DNA from: Cupriavidus lacunae
Lineage (GTDB): Bacteria > Pseudomonadota > Gammaproteobacteria > Burkholderiales > Burkholderiaceae
Length of the DNA: 64,000 bases
Direction: 5' to 3'
Assembly: GCF_003353055.1 (NCBI RefSeq)
Contig: NZ_QKWJ01000011.1
Coordinates: forward strand, 62,001 to 126,000
Position numbers and translations under genes: made by a program. The notes under the pieces were generated by a model. It saw only the letters and a list, made by a program, of their open reading frames with translations. It did not search any database and was not told the origin of the DNA. Below, in pieces: positions 54,034-61,588 of the stretch. Within the stretch, counting starts at the first letter, position 1. Each line of letters opens with the position of its first letter.

Positions 54034-55662
54034 TCAGAACGACGTTTGATAAGTCAGCATCAGGTTGGCCTTGTCGTTGTACGGCGCCCCCAGCACCAGA
54101 CCGCGCGCGGGGTCCGTCTTGCCGTGGTAGTAGTTGAACGACAGGTCGATGAAGTGACGCTGGTACACCGCGGCGGACAGACCGACCTTCACGGTCTGCG
54201 CGCCTTCGAAGCCGCCGCTGTTCGTCGGCGCCGATCCCTTGAAATTGATGGAGTAGAACAACGGCATCGAGAGGTCGACGCCCGGGAACACTTGGGTCCA
54301 CGTCGGCGTAAAGGACACGCCGAACGTCCAGAACGTCCGCGTCGAGCAGCCCGCGACGATGTCGGTGGTGGTGCACCCGGCCGCCGCATTGCCGTTGCCG
54401 CGATAAGCCGCCGCGTTATCCGTTACCTTGACCAGACTCGTCATGGCGAGTTCGGTCGCCAGCGCTGCCGACGAGAACACCGGCGACTGGCCGAACGTCT
54501 TGACGCCATTCAGCAGCGCATGGAATGTTTCGCCGCGGGCACCGTAGGAGTCGGGCCCCGCCTGGCCCCGGCTGTTCAGCGGCATGTTGGTGCGGTACGA
54601 GACCTCGCTGCCAAGCGAAACGCCGCCCACCATCTTCGCCAGGCTCAGGCCGTACAGGTTGACGTCGCGTGCATAGACGGCGCGGCGCAGGCCGGTCGTC
54701 GTATCGAGCTGCGATGCCCAGGGGTTCTTTTCGTCGAAGTTGCGGTAGTACATGCCGATGGTGCCCTGGTCGAGCCAGTCCGGCCGCCACCGCGCCGACA
54801 GGCCGATGTCGCCGCCCTTCCCGTTGACGGCGCCTTCGCGCCCCACGTTCGGCCCGAGCAGGATGGTGTCGGCGGCGCCGAAGTAGGTGCCGCCTTCTGG
54901 CAGCCGGTTCGTGGCCCAGCTAAAGGTGTACTGCCCGGCAACGCTGACCTCGTCCGTGAGTTGCGCGATCGCCGACATCTGCCAGACGGGCAGCGCGGTT
55001 TCCTTGGCCGAGGCGCCCGGATTGGCCACGGCCTTGTTCGAATCAGACGGTGCTTGCGAGTAAGCCACCGAGTTGGTGCTCCCGAACAATCCCTCGCCCC
55101 AGATCACTGCATGCTTGCCGAGGCGCACATCGACCGGGACCGTGCCGACGTCCGCGCGGCCGAAGACGAAGGCGTCGAGGACTTCGCCCGACGGGCCGCG
55201 GTAGTACCGAGTGACCGGCGACGTAAAGCGGTCGTTCACGTATGCGGACGGATTGTTCGTATGCGCGGCGTTGCTGCCGTAGGAGGCGTCGTACCAGGCG
55301 GCAGTACTGACGCGCGCGCCGAACTCCTTGTACCGCATGTCCAGTTCGCTCAGCCAGTCGAGCCGGTTGGTGAAGAAGTCACCCTTCTTGAAGAGCGAGT
55401 TGCTCTGATCGAACGGGAAGCCGGCGGCATTGTTGATGCTATTGCTCGCATTCTGCAGGCGGTTGCCGAGGCTGTAGCGCAGTGTGTTGTCCCAGCGCAC
55501 CTTGACGTCCGATTCGCCGGTGTCGAACTCCATCGACAGGGCCGGCACCGCGACCATCACCAGGGCGCCTGAAAGCGCAATCCGCAGGCCGGCATTGAGA
55601 CGGCGACTGCCGCCCATTCGCCGGCAGCCATCACCTTCCTTTCTGTTCACCATGTCTCCCAT
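54034..55662 (-). CDS. DUF1302 family outer-membrane beta-barrel protein
   Basis: About 542 residues from the ATG at 55662, which has GGGAG eight bases upstream; a GTG at 55677 and an ATG at 55617 are alternatives. A signal peptide (RIALSGALVMVAVPALS) is followed by a chain of alternating short strands rich in aromatic residues, starting VKVRWDNTLRYSLGNRL and ending in a strand with C-terminal Phe (LMLTYQTSF). A terminal Phe is typical of outer-membrane barrels. It is the first gene of the long operon reaching to the ferredoxin. It probably forms the outer-membrane entry for a hydrophobic compound. Confidence 0.88.
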   Translation of the reverse strand: MGDMVNRKEGDGCRRMGGSRRLNAGLRIALSGALVMVAVPALSMEFDTGESDVKVRWDNTLRYSLGNRLQNASNSINNAAGFPFDQSNSLFKKGDFFTNRLDWLSELDMRYKEFGARVSTAAWYDASYGSNAAHTNNPSAYVNDRFTSPVTRYYRGPSGEVLDAFVFGRADVGTVPVDVRLGKHAVIWGEGLFGSTNSVAYSQAPSDSNKAVANPGASAKETALPVWQMSAIAQLTDEVSVAGQYTFSWATNRLPEGGTYFGAADTILLGPNVGREGAVNGKGGDIGLSARWRPDWLDQGTIGMYYRNFDEKNPWASQLDTTTGLRRAVYARDVNLYGLSLAKMVGGVSLGSEVSYRTNMPLNSRGQAGPDSYGARGETFHALLNGVKTFGQSPVFSSAALATELAMTSLVKVTDNAAAYRGNGNAAAGCTTTDIVAGCSTRTFWTFGVSFTPTWTQVFPGVDLSMPLFYSINFKGSAPTNSGGFEGAQTVKVGLSAAVYQRHFIDLSFNYYHGKTDPARGLVLGAPYNDKANLMLTYQTSF

Positions 55663-55826
55663 CACTTTGTCTCCCACCCTTTTAAATTCGATTCCTGTGC
55701 AGACCGCACATTTCTGAATTCACTTCTTGTCTCTTTCCGGACTATTTCCGCGATAGTGCAATGGCTATCGATGCGAGATCGCGGGTAATGCTGGAAGTAG
55801 GTTACTGAGGGATGGCGCGTCAAACG

Positions 55827-55844
55827 ATCGTCCCTTTCGACGAT
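55827..55844 (+). promoter_or_regulatory. Candidate operator, perfect dyad ATCGTC-N6-GACGAT
   Basis: ATCGTC-CCTTTC-GACGAT, both arms perfect, followed by TTCCCGCG. It is about 165 bases upstream of the DUF1302 start and 230 upstream of the crotonase start. It matches the copy at 55932 not only in the dyad but also in its downstream extension. Confidence 0.7.
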
Positions 55845-55931
55845 TTCCCGCGCGTGCAACAGGGTGGGGATGAACGGTCGACGACGTGGCGAATTACTTC
55901 GCTTCCGTCAAGGTGTCTGGCGGTCGTAACA

Positions 55932-55949
55932 CTCGTCGTTTTCGACGAT
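55932..55949 (+). promoter_or_regulatory. Candidate operator, dyad CTCGTC-N6-GACGAT
   Basis: CTCGTC-GTTTTC-GACGAT followed by TTCTCGCG. One outer base differs from the perfect dyad. It is 125 bases upstream of the crotonase gene at 56074 and 105 bases from the previous copy, close to ten helical turns. Confidence 0.7.
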
Positions 55950-56073
55950 TTCTCGCGGTGACATGGGAATTCTCGATACGGGGTATTCAATCCGACATAG
56001 GATTCGGAATCCGCGGCAGGTCTGGATTTCCGCATTGCCGTGAAGCACAATTTCCACCATTGGAGACAGAACG

Positions 56074-56835
56074 ATGAACGAGCCATCGCTGATCAACCAT
56101 CGGCCATTCGACGGCGTGGTCCAACTGACGATCAACCGGCCATTCGCGATGAATGCCGTGACAGTCGAACTGGCGGATGCGCTGGCAGACGCGCTGCGCG
56201 ACGCTGCCTCCGACGCAACGGTGCGCGCCATCGTGCTGACCGGCGCGGGAGAGCGCGCCTTCAGCTCGGGCTACGACATCAAGGAAATGTCAGGCATGGA
56301 CGCCGACGCCATGCTGCTGGCCACCATCCATCGCTGCCCCGTCATACGGGCCATTGCCCGGCATCCGAAGCCGGTGATCGCTGCAATGAACGGGTTGGCG
56401 CACGGCGTGGGCGCGCTCTATGCGATGGCGGCCGATATCCGCATCGCGTGTCACGAAGTCAGCTTCCGCGTCGCCGCCGCGCTGCATGGCGCGGCCGAGG
56501 GCGCCTGGCAGCTTCCGCATATCGTGGGGGCGGCGCGCGCCAAAGAAATCCTGCTGACCGGGCGAGTGGTGGGTGCCGAGGAGGCACTGGCGATCGGGCT
56601 GTACCACGAAGTCGTGCCGCGCGAAGCGTTGTTGCAGACCGCCCTGGAGAAGGCGCGGCAGATCGCAGCCATGCCTCCGATCGGCACGCAATGGGTCAAG
56701 CGCCTGATCGACGAGGGCATCGGCCACAGCCTGGATGACCAGTTCCACGCCGAGCAACTGGCGCTGGCCACTGTCATGCGCCCGCTCGGCGGCCGGGAGA
56801 CGTTCGATACATTCCTGAGTAAGCGACGCGACTGA
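56074..56835 (+). CDS. Crotonase-family protein with a divergent active site
   Basis: A 253-residue crotonase recognisable from LTINRPFAMNAVTVEL, GERAFSSGYDIKEM and the second oxyanion loop NGLAHGVGALYAMAADIRIA. Neither hydratase glutamate is kept (GALYA and FRVAAALHG); a Glu in HGAAEGAWQLP is the only nearby acid. It may catalyse another crotonase reaction such as hydrolysis, isomerisation or ring opening. It is a single-gene unit reading away from the DUF1302 operon, under the operators at 55827 and 55932. Confidence 0.85.
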   Translation: MNEPSLINHRPFDGVVQLTINRPFAMNAVTVELADALADALRDAASDATVRAIVLTGAGERAFSSGYDIKEMSGMDADAMLLATIHRCPVIRAIARHPKPVIAAMNGLAHGVGALYAMAADIRIACHEVSFRVAAALHGAAEGAWQLPHIVGAARAKEILLTGRVVGAEEALAIGLYHEVVPREALLQTALEKARQIAAMPPIGTQWVKRLIDEGIGHSLDDQFHAEQLALATVMRPLGGRETFDTFLSKRRD

Positions 56836-56843
56836 GTGCAGTG

Positions 56844-56872
56844 GCGCGCCCCATGCATTCGCACGGGCGCGC
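56844..56872. terminator. Hairpin between convergent crotonase and DUF2889-type genes
   Basis: An eight-base perfect GC stem, GCGCGCCC with GGGCGCGC and a 13-base loop, in the 52-base gap between two convergent genes. Likely a two-way terminator, without a T run. Confidence 0.5.
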
Positions 56873-56887
56873 TTGTCGCGCCTCCGG

Positions 56888-57730
56888 CTACAGCGTCTGG
56901 CCTGGCCGAAAAAACGTCAGCACGTCGGTGACCGAATCCTTGTCGAAGCGGCGCATCGTGGCAAGCCGGACCGCCTCCCCATAGCGCGCCGCCTGCGAGC
57001 CATAGCATGTCCCCTCCGGCGGTCCGGACAATGCCGCCTTCATGCCAACCGTGGCTTCCATGTCGATCTTCTGTCCGCGTGCCACGAACAGCGCCTTCTG
57101 CATGACGAAGTAGTGCTCATGCTGGTCAGCGGGGACATTGGTGCGCACCCACGACATGAATCCCCTGAACACGCTCAGCCCCCGGCATGCCTCCGGCGCC
57201 ACGATTCGCTCGTAGTTCTCCATCGTGAAGTTCAACGTCGGCACGCCGTTCACGCCCAGCGTGGCAACGACCATTTCGTCGCCCTGGCTGTCTGGCACGA
57301 CCACGTCGTAGCGACGATCTTCCCTGCCATGCCAGGCATGCGTCGCGGCCAGGCAGAACATGTCGAACATGTGCGTGCATTGCTGGCTGGCGTCCGTCTG
57401 GCGGGCAATGTCGAACAGGCTGTCCGACAGCCGGCTGCCCACCATGACCTCCAGCGCGTTACCCGCGCCCGCGCAACTGGTGAGCGGCTGCCGGTGCCAC
57501 GCGCTGCCGACGCTGGTCACCACGCCATCCTGGTGCGTCAGCGATATCTGGAAGGCGTGGCCAATGTCCTCCATCGCCAGGCAGACCTGTCCCGGTGATG
57601 GGGTGCTGATCTGCAGGGACCGCACGTAGACACCGTTTCCGTACTCCGCCCGTTGCGGCATGGTTCGCAGGCTTGCGTCAGTGATCATCTTGGTTCCGGG
57701 AACGTCCGGCATGAGGGGCACAGAGGGCAT
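56888..57730 (-). CDS. DUF2889-type protein, function unknown
   Basis: A 280-residue cytoplasmic protein without signal peptide or membrane helices. Family-like segments are the opening RAEYGNGVYVRSLQISTP, MEDIGHAFQISLTHQDGVV, and QQCTHMFDMFCLAATHAWHG near residue 120, whose Cys-Thr-His is reminiscent of DUF2889. I assign the family from memory of this pattern and am only moderately sure. It is the last gene of the GST-ligase-hemerythrin operon, six bases after the hemerythrin gene. A link to the degradation pathway is suggested only by position. Confidence 0.6.
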   Translation of the reverse strand: MPSVPLMPDVPGTKMITDASLRTMPQRAEYGNGVYVRSLQISTPSPGQVCLAMEDIGHAFQISLTHQDGVVTSVGSAWHRQPLTSCAGAGNALEVMVGSRLSDSLFDIARQTDASQQCTHMFDMFCLAATHAWHGREDRRYDVVVPDSQGDEMVVATLGVNGVPTLNFTMENYERIVAPEACRGLSVFRGFMSWVRTNVPADQHEHYFVMQKALFVARGQKIDMEATVGMKAALSGPPEGTCYGSQAARYGEAVRLATMRRFDKDSVTDVLTFFRPGQTL

Positions 57731-57735
57731 AAGGG

Positions 57736-58206
57736 CTATGCAGACAGCTCGGCCGCGCCGTGATCGAAGCTCATGTGGCGGCGCAGGACAACCGGCTTCC
57801 CGCCATGCAGACGCTTAACCATCCAGTGCGCCAGGGCCGAATCGAGATGAGTGGTGTGGCCGGGGAACCAGTCGGCAAGGTGCGCGACAAAGTCCCGGCC
57901 GATGGCGACGTCCCCCTCCTGCACCAGCGCCAGCACGTCCCGCGCCGACTTCAGGACGGCCGCATGCTCGTCGATATGGCAATCGCGCGGCGGGAAGTCG
58001 TGCTGGACCATGAGCGCGTCCTCGGCATCGAAGTGCTCCTTCAGGTGCTCGTGGAGGCGCGCCAGGCCGTCCGCGAGGTCTTCCTCGGCGCATTGCGACA
58101 AGGACGCGATTTGCGCCACGAATTCGCGATGCACCGCATCCATCGGCTCGTAGCCAAGGAGCAGGTTGTCATTCCAGGCCAGTTCGTCAACGTGCTCAGC
58201 GGACAT
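57736..58206 (-). CDS. Bacteriohemerythrin
   Basis: A 156-residue hemerythrin. The di-iron ligand set is visible in order: His in YEPMDAVHREF, His and Glu in HLKEHFDAEDALM, His in CHIDEH, and His with Asp in HTTHLDSALAHW. It binds oxygen at a non-heme di-iron site. Beside four oxygenases it might store or deliver oxygen, or sense it; this is inference. The gene is in one operon with an acyl-CoA ligase and a GST. The C-terminal tail of about 25 residues is longer than usual. Confidence 0.87.
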   Translation of the reverse strand: MSAEHVDELAWNDNLLLGYEPMDAVHREFVAQIASLSQCAEEDLADGLARLHEHLKEHFDAEDALMVQHDFPPRDCHIDEHAAVLKSARDVLALVQEGDVAIGRDFVAHLADWFPGHTTHLDSALAHWMVKRLHGGKPVVLRRHMSFDHGAAELSA

Positions 58207-58248
58207 CTTGTTCTCTGTCAGGGGGACGGGTGGTTTGGAGTCGCGCCG

Positions 58249-59769
58249 TCAGCGCACTTTCGGCAATGTAAGGTGCGCATCGGCGTACTGCTTGCGCAAT
58301 TCCGGCTTGGAGATCTTCCCCGCGGCGAGGCGGGGCAGCGGCTCGTCGCGGACCGCGACGTAGCGCACCACCTTATAGTCGCTAAGATGCTTGCAGCAGT
58401 GGGCGATCAGCGCCGGTATCTCGATGCCGCCCGGCGCGTAGATCGCGGCCATCGGCGTCTCGCCGAAGCGCTCGTCCTTCGCCGCGATCACCGCCACCTC
58501 GTCGACCCCCGGGAATTCCGAGATCACCCGCTCCACCTCCGCCGCGGAGATGTTCATGCCGCCGGAAATGATGATGTCCTTGATGCGGTCGAGCATGGTC
58601 AGCAAGCCGTTCTCGTCTAGCACGCCCAGGTCGCCCGTGCGCAGCCAGCCATCGACCAGCACCTGCGCGGTGGCCTCCGGATCGCACCAGTAGCCGACCA
58701 TGACCGCCGGTCCCTTGATGACGATCTCGCCCGGCACGCCAGGTGGACAGAAATTGCCGTCGGCGTCGATCGTAGCGATGCGCGTCAGCGGCATGCCACG
58801 CCCGCATTTCTCCGGGAACTTGACTGCATCGGCAACGGGATTGATGGTGGCGCAGCCGCCGGCTTCGGTCTGGCCGTACATCTGCTGGAAGACCAGCCCC
58901 CGCTGCATCCACGCTTCCAGCAGTTGGCGGGAGACCCGGGCGCCGCCCGATTGCAACATGCGAATCGACGACAGGTCGGTCGAAGCGAAGGACTCGCACG
59001 CAACCATGCGCTCGAAGAACACCGGCACGCCCATCAGGATCGTGATCCGGTCAGTCTCGACGCGCCGCAGAGCCTTGGCCGGGTCAAAGCTGTCCTCAAA
59101 GTAGGCAGTGCCGCCATACACCAGCATTTCGGTCAGCACGTAGTAGCCCGCCGAGGTACACAGTGGACCGAACACCATCACGCGCGGGTGCTCGACCGCC
59201 CGCGCGGCTGCAAGCGCGAGGTCCGCGAAGCCGCCGAGCATGGTGCGGTGGCTATAAACCACGCCCTTCGGGTATCCCGTGGAACCGCTCGTGCCAATGA
59301 TGACGACCGGCGTGTCGGGACCGATCGCCGGGTCGCGTGGCCGGCCCGATGGCGTCGCGTGACGAAAGCGGCTGATCTCGTCCAGCGGCAGGATGCCGAT
59401 GCCTGGCGCCGTCTCGCCAATGGCGACCGCATGTTCCGTCCGATCCCGGTCGTGGAAGATGAAGCGGGGCTCATAGCGGCCGACGACATGGCTCGCCTCG
59501 CTAAGCGTAAAGCGCGGGTTTACCGGCGCCAACAGGCCGCCCGCGCGCATTACCGCCTGCGACATCACGCACCATTCGAGACTGTTGGTGGCATAGATGC
59601 TGACCCGATCGCCGGCCTGCAGTCCGAGCCCGATCAGCCAGTCACACGCAGCGTCCGCCCAGGTGCCAAGTTCACCATACGTCACGCGGTCGTGGCTGGT
59701 GACAATCGCCAGTTCGTCCCGGCGTTCCGTCGCCCACCATTTGATGGCATCGATCAGCGTACCGTTCAT
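58249..59769 (-). CDS. AMP-forming acyl-CoA synthetase (ANL superfamily)
   Basis: A 506-residue ligase: IIGTSGSTGYPKGVVYSH, QMYGQTEAGGCATINP, YWCDPEATA, LRTGDLGVLDENG, DRIKDIIISGGMNISAAEVE, and the C-terminal Lys in LAAGKISKPELR. It shares the PEKCGRG and MNISAAEVE features with the ligase at 33554-35047, so both arose from one ancestor and may activate successive acids in the pathway. Start ATG at 59769 with GAGGAG upstream. Confidence 0.9.
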   Translation of the reverse strand: MNGTLIDAIKWWATERRDELAIVTSHDRVTYGELGTWADAACDWLIGLGLQAGDRVSIYATNSLEWCVMSQAVMRAGGLLAPVNPRFTLSEASHVVGRYEPRFIFHDRDRTEHAVAIGETAPGIGILPLDEISRFRHATPSGRPRDPAIGPDTPVVIIGTSGSTGYPKGVVYSHRTMLGGFADLALAAARAVEHPRVMVFGPLCTSAGYYVLTEMLVYGGTAYFEDSFDPAKALRRVETDRITILMGVPVFFERMVACESFASTDLSSIRMLQSGGARVSRQLLEAWMQRGLVFQQMYGQTEAGGCATINPVADAVKFPEKCGRGMPLTRIATIDADGNFCPPGVPGEIVIKGPAVMVGYWCDPEATAQVLVDGWLRTGDLGVLDENGLLTMLDRIKDIIISGGMNISAAEVERVISEFPGVDEVAVIAAKDERFGETPMAAIYAPGGIEIPALIAHCCKHLSDYKVVRYVAVRDEPLPRLAAGKISKPELRKQYADAHLTLPKVR

Positions 59770-59826
59770 AAATCTCCTCTCAGGCCCCGGTTCACCAGGT
59801 GCTTTCTATTCAATTCCAGCGCAGGA

Positions 59827-60477
59827 TCAGGCGGATGCCGCCTCGGCCTGCCGGCTCGACCATGCCTTCTGCACCTGCTTCGCGGCCTTGAAGGCGGGAC
59901 GCTCCTGCAGGCGCGCCCAGTATGACAGCACCGCCGGCGGCAGGTCCGGTTGCAGGCCGACCAGCCGGCTCAACAGCAGCGCGTAGCCAACGCTGATGTC
60001 CGCCGCGGTGAAGCGGTCGGCCACCAGATAGTCATGCTGCTGCAACGCCGATTCCACGAGGGCGAGGCGGTTGAAGAAGAACTCCCGATAATCCGCCACG
60101 ACAGCCGGCTGGCGCCTCTCCGGCGGCTCGAAGTATGCGTAGCGCATCAGCGTCGCCAGCGGCGTGGTGAGCGACGCCTCGCCGAAGTGCAGCCAGTTCA
60201 GCCACTGGCCGTAGTCTGCATCGTCGCGCGCCACTGCCAGGCCACCCGACGGATAGCGGGTCGCCAGGTACTCCAGGATCGCCGCCGATTCGTTCAGCGT
60301 CGTCGCGCCATCCTGCAGGCAGGGAACGGACCCAGTCGCATTCACCCGCAGGTACTCCGGCGCGTGGATCCGGGGCGGGAAATCCATGATCTTCGCCTCG
60401 TAGGGCAGCTTCATTTCCTCCAGCAGCCAGAGGCAGCGGAACGATCGCGCGTCGTTGCAATGGTACAGGGTGATCAA
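59827..60477 (-). CDS. Glutathione S-transferase family protein
   Basis: A 216-residue GST. The N-terminal thioredoxin-like domain has SFRCLWLLEEMKLPYEAK, the cis-Pro motif GSVPCLQDG and the glutathione-binding LNESAAILEYL; an all-helical C-terminal domain follows (YLVADRFTAADISVGYAL). Translation appears to start at a TTG at 60477 preceded by AAGGAG, since the frame has no ATG at this end. It may act as an isomerase, detoxify an epoxide or open a thioether. It is first in the minus-strand operon controlled from the dyad at 60553. Confidence 0.88.
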   Translation of the reverse strand: MITLYHCNDARSFRCLWLLEEMKLPYEAKIMDFPPRIHAPEYLRVNATGSVPCLQDGATTLNESAAILEYLATRYPSGGLAVARDDADYGQWLNWLHFGEASLTTPLATLMRYAYFEPPERRQPAVVADYREFFFNRLALVESALQQHDYLVADRFTAADISVGYALLLSRLVGLQPDLPPAVLSYWARLQERPAFKAAKQVQKAWSSRQAEAASA

Positions 60478-60552
60478 GTTCGTGACTCCTTCTTTCTGAC
60501 GGATTTGCGGGGAAGTTCGACGGAATTAGAGCACGGCGCCGCCGCCGGCCCG

Positions 60553-60570
60553 ATCGTCGAAAGCGACGAT
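60553..60570. promoter_or_regulatory. Candidate operator, perfect dyad ATCGTC-N6-GACGAT
   Basis: ATCGTC-GAAAGC-GACGAT, both arms perfect. It lies in the 246-base divergent gap between the GST operon (start 60477, 76 bases away) and the crotonase at 60724 (154 bases away). Apart from this the gap shows a GC-rich segment and no gene. Confidence 0.7.
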
Positions 60571-60723
60571 TGCCAGTGCCGAATGCACAAACCTAAGATG
60601 CCTCCACAACGCAAGTGGAGTGCCGCCGGCCGCTGCCCGTGAAGCGCATCCCGCGTCGCCTTTCCCCGAGGGGGGCCCGCGCCGCCTGGCGCACCACATT
60701 GATCTTCCAGAAGCGAGGATTGT

Positions 60724-61542
60724 ATGGATCAGAACGAGATCCTGATAGACAAGAGCCGACCGGGCGTCGCGGTGCTGACGCTGAACCGCCCCGAACGCCT
60801 GAACGCACTCAGCCAGCAGACAGTCCGCCGGCTTTCCAACGCACTCGACGAACTGTCCCGCGACGAGAAGGTCAGGGCAATCCTGCTTACCGGCGCGGGC
60901 CGTGGCTTCTGTGCCGGATGGGATCTCTCCAGCCCTCTGACCGACAGTTCCGGCGAGCCGATCGAGGCGCCGGCCTCAGTGACCGACTACTACCGCGGGC
61001 AGCAACTGTTCGCCGGCATGGTCCGCCGCCTGCGCGCAAGCCCCAAGGTCATCATCGCCGCGATCAACGGCGCCGCCGTGGGTGCGGGCTTCGCGCTGAC
61101 GCTGGCGGCCGACATCCGGCTGGCGTCCCGATCCGCCGCGTTCCATGTCGGCGCGGTGCGCATCGGGCTCACCGCCGGGGAATGCGGCATCAGCTATCAC
61201 CTCCCCCGCCTCATCGGCGCTTCGCGCGCGTTCGAGATCATGCTGTCTGGTCGCCCCGTGCAGGCGAGCGAGGCGGAGCGCATTGGCCTGGTAACCGCGG
61301 CGGTCGATGACGACCAACTGCTGGAGCAAGCCCTGGAGACCGCCGCCCTCGTGCTGCGCAACAGCCCTTATTCGACCCATCACACCAAGCAGCTCATGTG
61401 GGCCAACCTGGAAGCCGGCAGCCTCGATGCGGCGCTGGAAGTGGAGAACCACGCCCAAGTGCTGGCCCTGATGACCGAAGACTTCCACGAAGCGTCCCGC
61501 GCCTTCGCCGAGAAGCGAACGCCGGCATTTACCGGCCGGTAA
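60724..61542 (+). CDS. Crotonase-family protein (EchA-like)
   Basis: A 272-residue crotonase: VLTLNRPERLNALSQQT, GRGFCAGWDLSS, NGAAVGAGFALTLAADIRLA, and the later VRIGLTAGECGISYHLPRLIG. The first hydratase Glu position reads GFALT and the second falls in GAVRIGL, but a Glu is placed in TAGECG as in some actinobacterial EchA proteins. The reaction is uncertain. It starts the plus-strand unit crotonase, aldehyde dehydrogenase, CurA-like reductase, with a GAGG ribosome-binding sequence. Confidence 0.87.
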   Translation: MDQNEILIDKSRPGVAVLTLNRPERLNALSQQTVRRLSNALDELSRDEKVRAILLTGAGRGFCAGWDLSSPLTDSSGEPIEAPASVTDYYRGQQLFAGMVRRLRASPKVIIAAINGAAVGAGFALTLAADIRLASRSAAFHVGAVRIGLTAGECGISYHLPRLIGASRAFEIMLSGRPVQASEAERIGLVTAAVDDDQLLEQALETAALVLRNSPYSTHHTKQLMWANLEAGSLDAALEVENHAQVLALMTEDFHEASRAFAEKRTPAFTGR

Positions 61543-61588
61543 GGCCGCCCCTCTGAACCGATCAGCCCGACTCGATGGAGACGCAAGC

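Larger units (their letters stand above)
55663..56073. other. Divergent regulatory gap holding two candidate operators
   Basis: This 411-base stretch contains no gene that I can support. It separates the DUF1302 operon from a divergent crotonase gene, and carries two of the seven dyads (55827-55844 and 55932-55949). A ribosome-binding GGAGACAG precedes the crotonase ATG at 56074. It is the longest promoter region in Region D. Confidence 0.7.
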
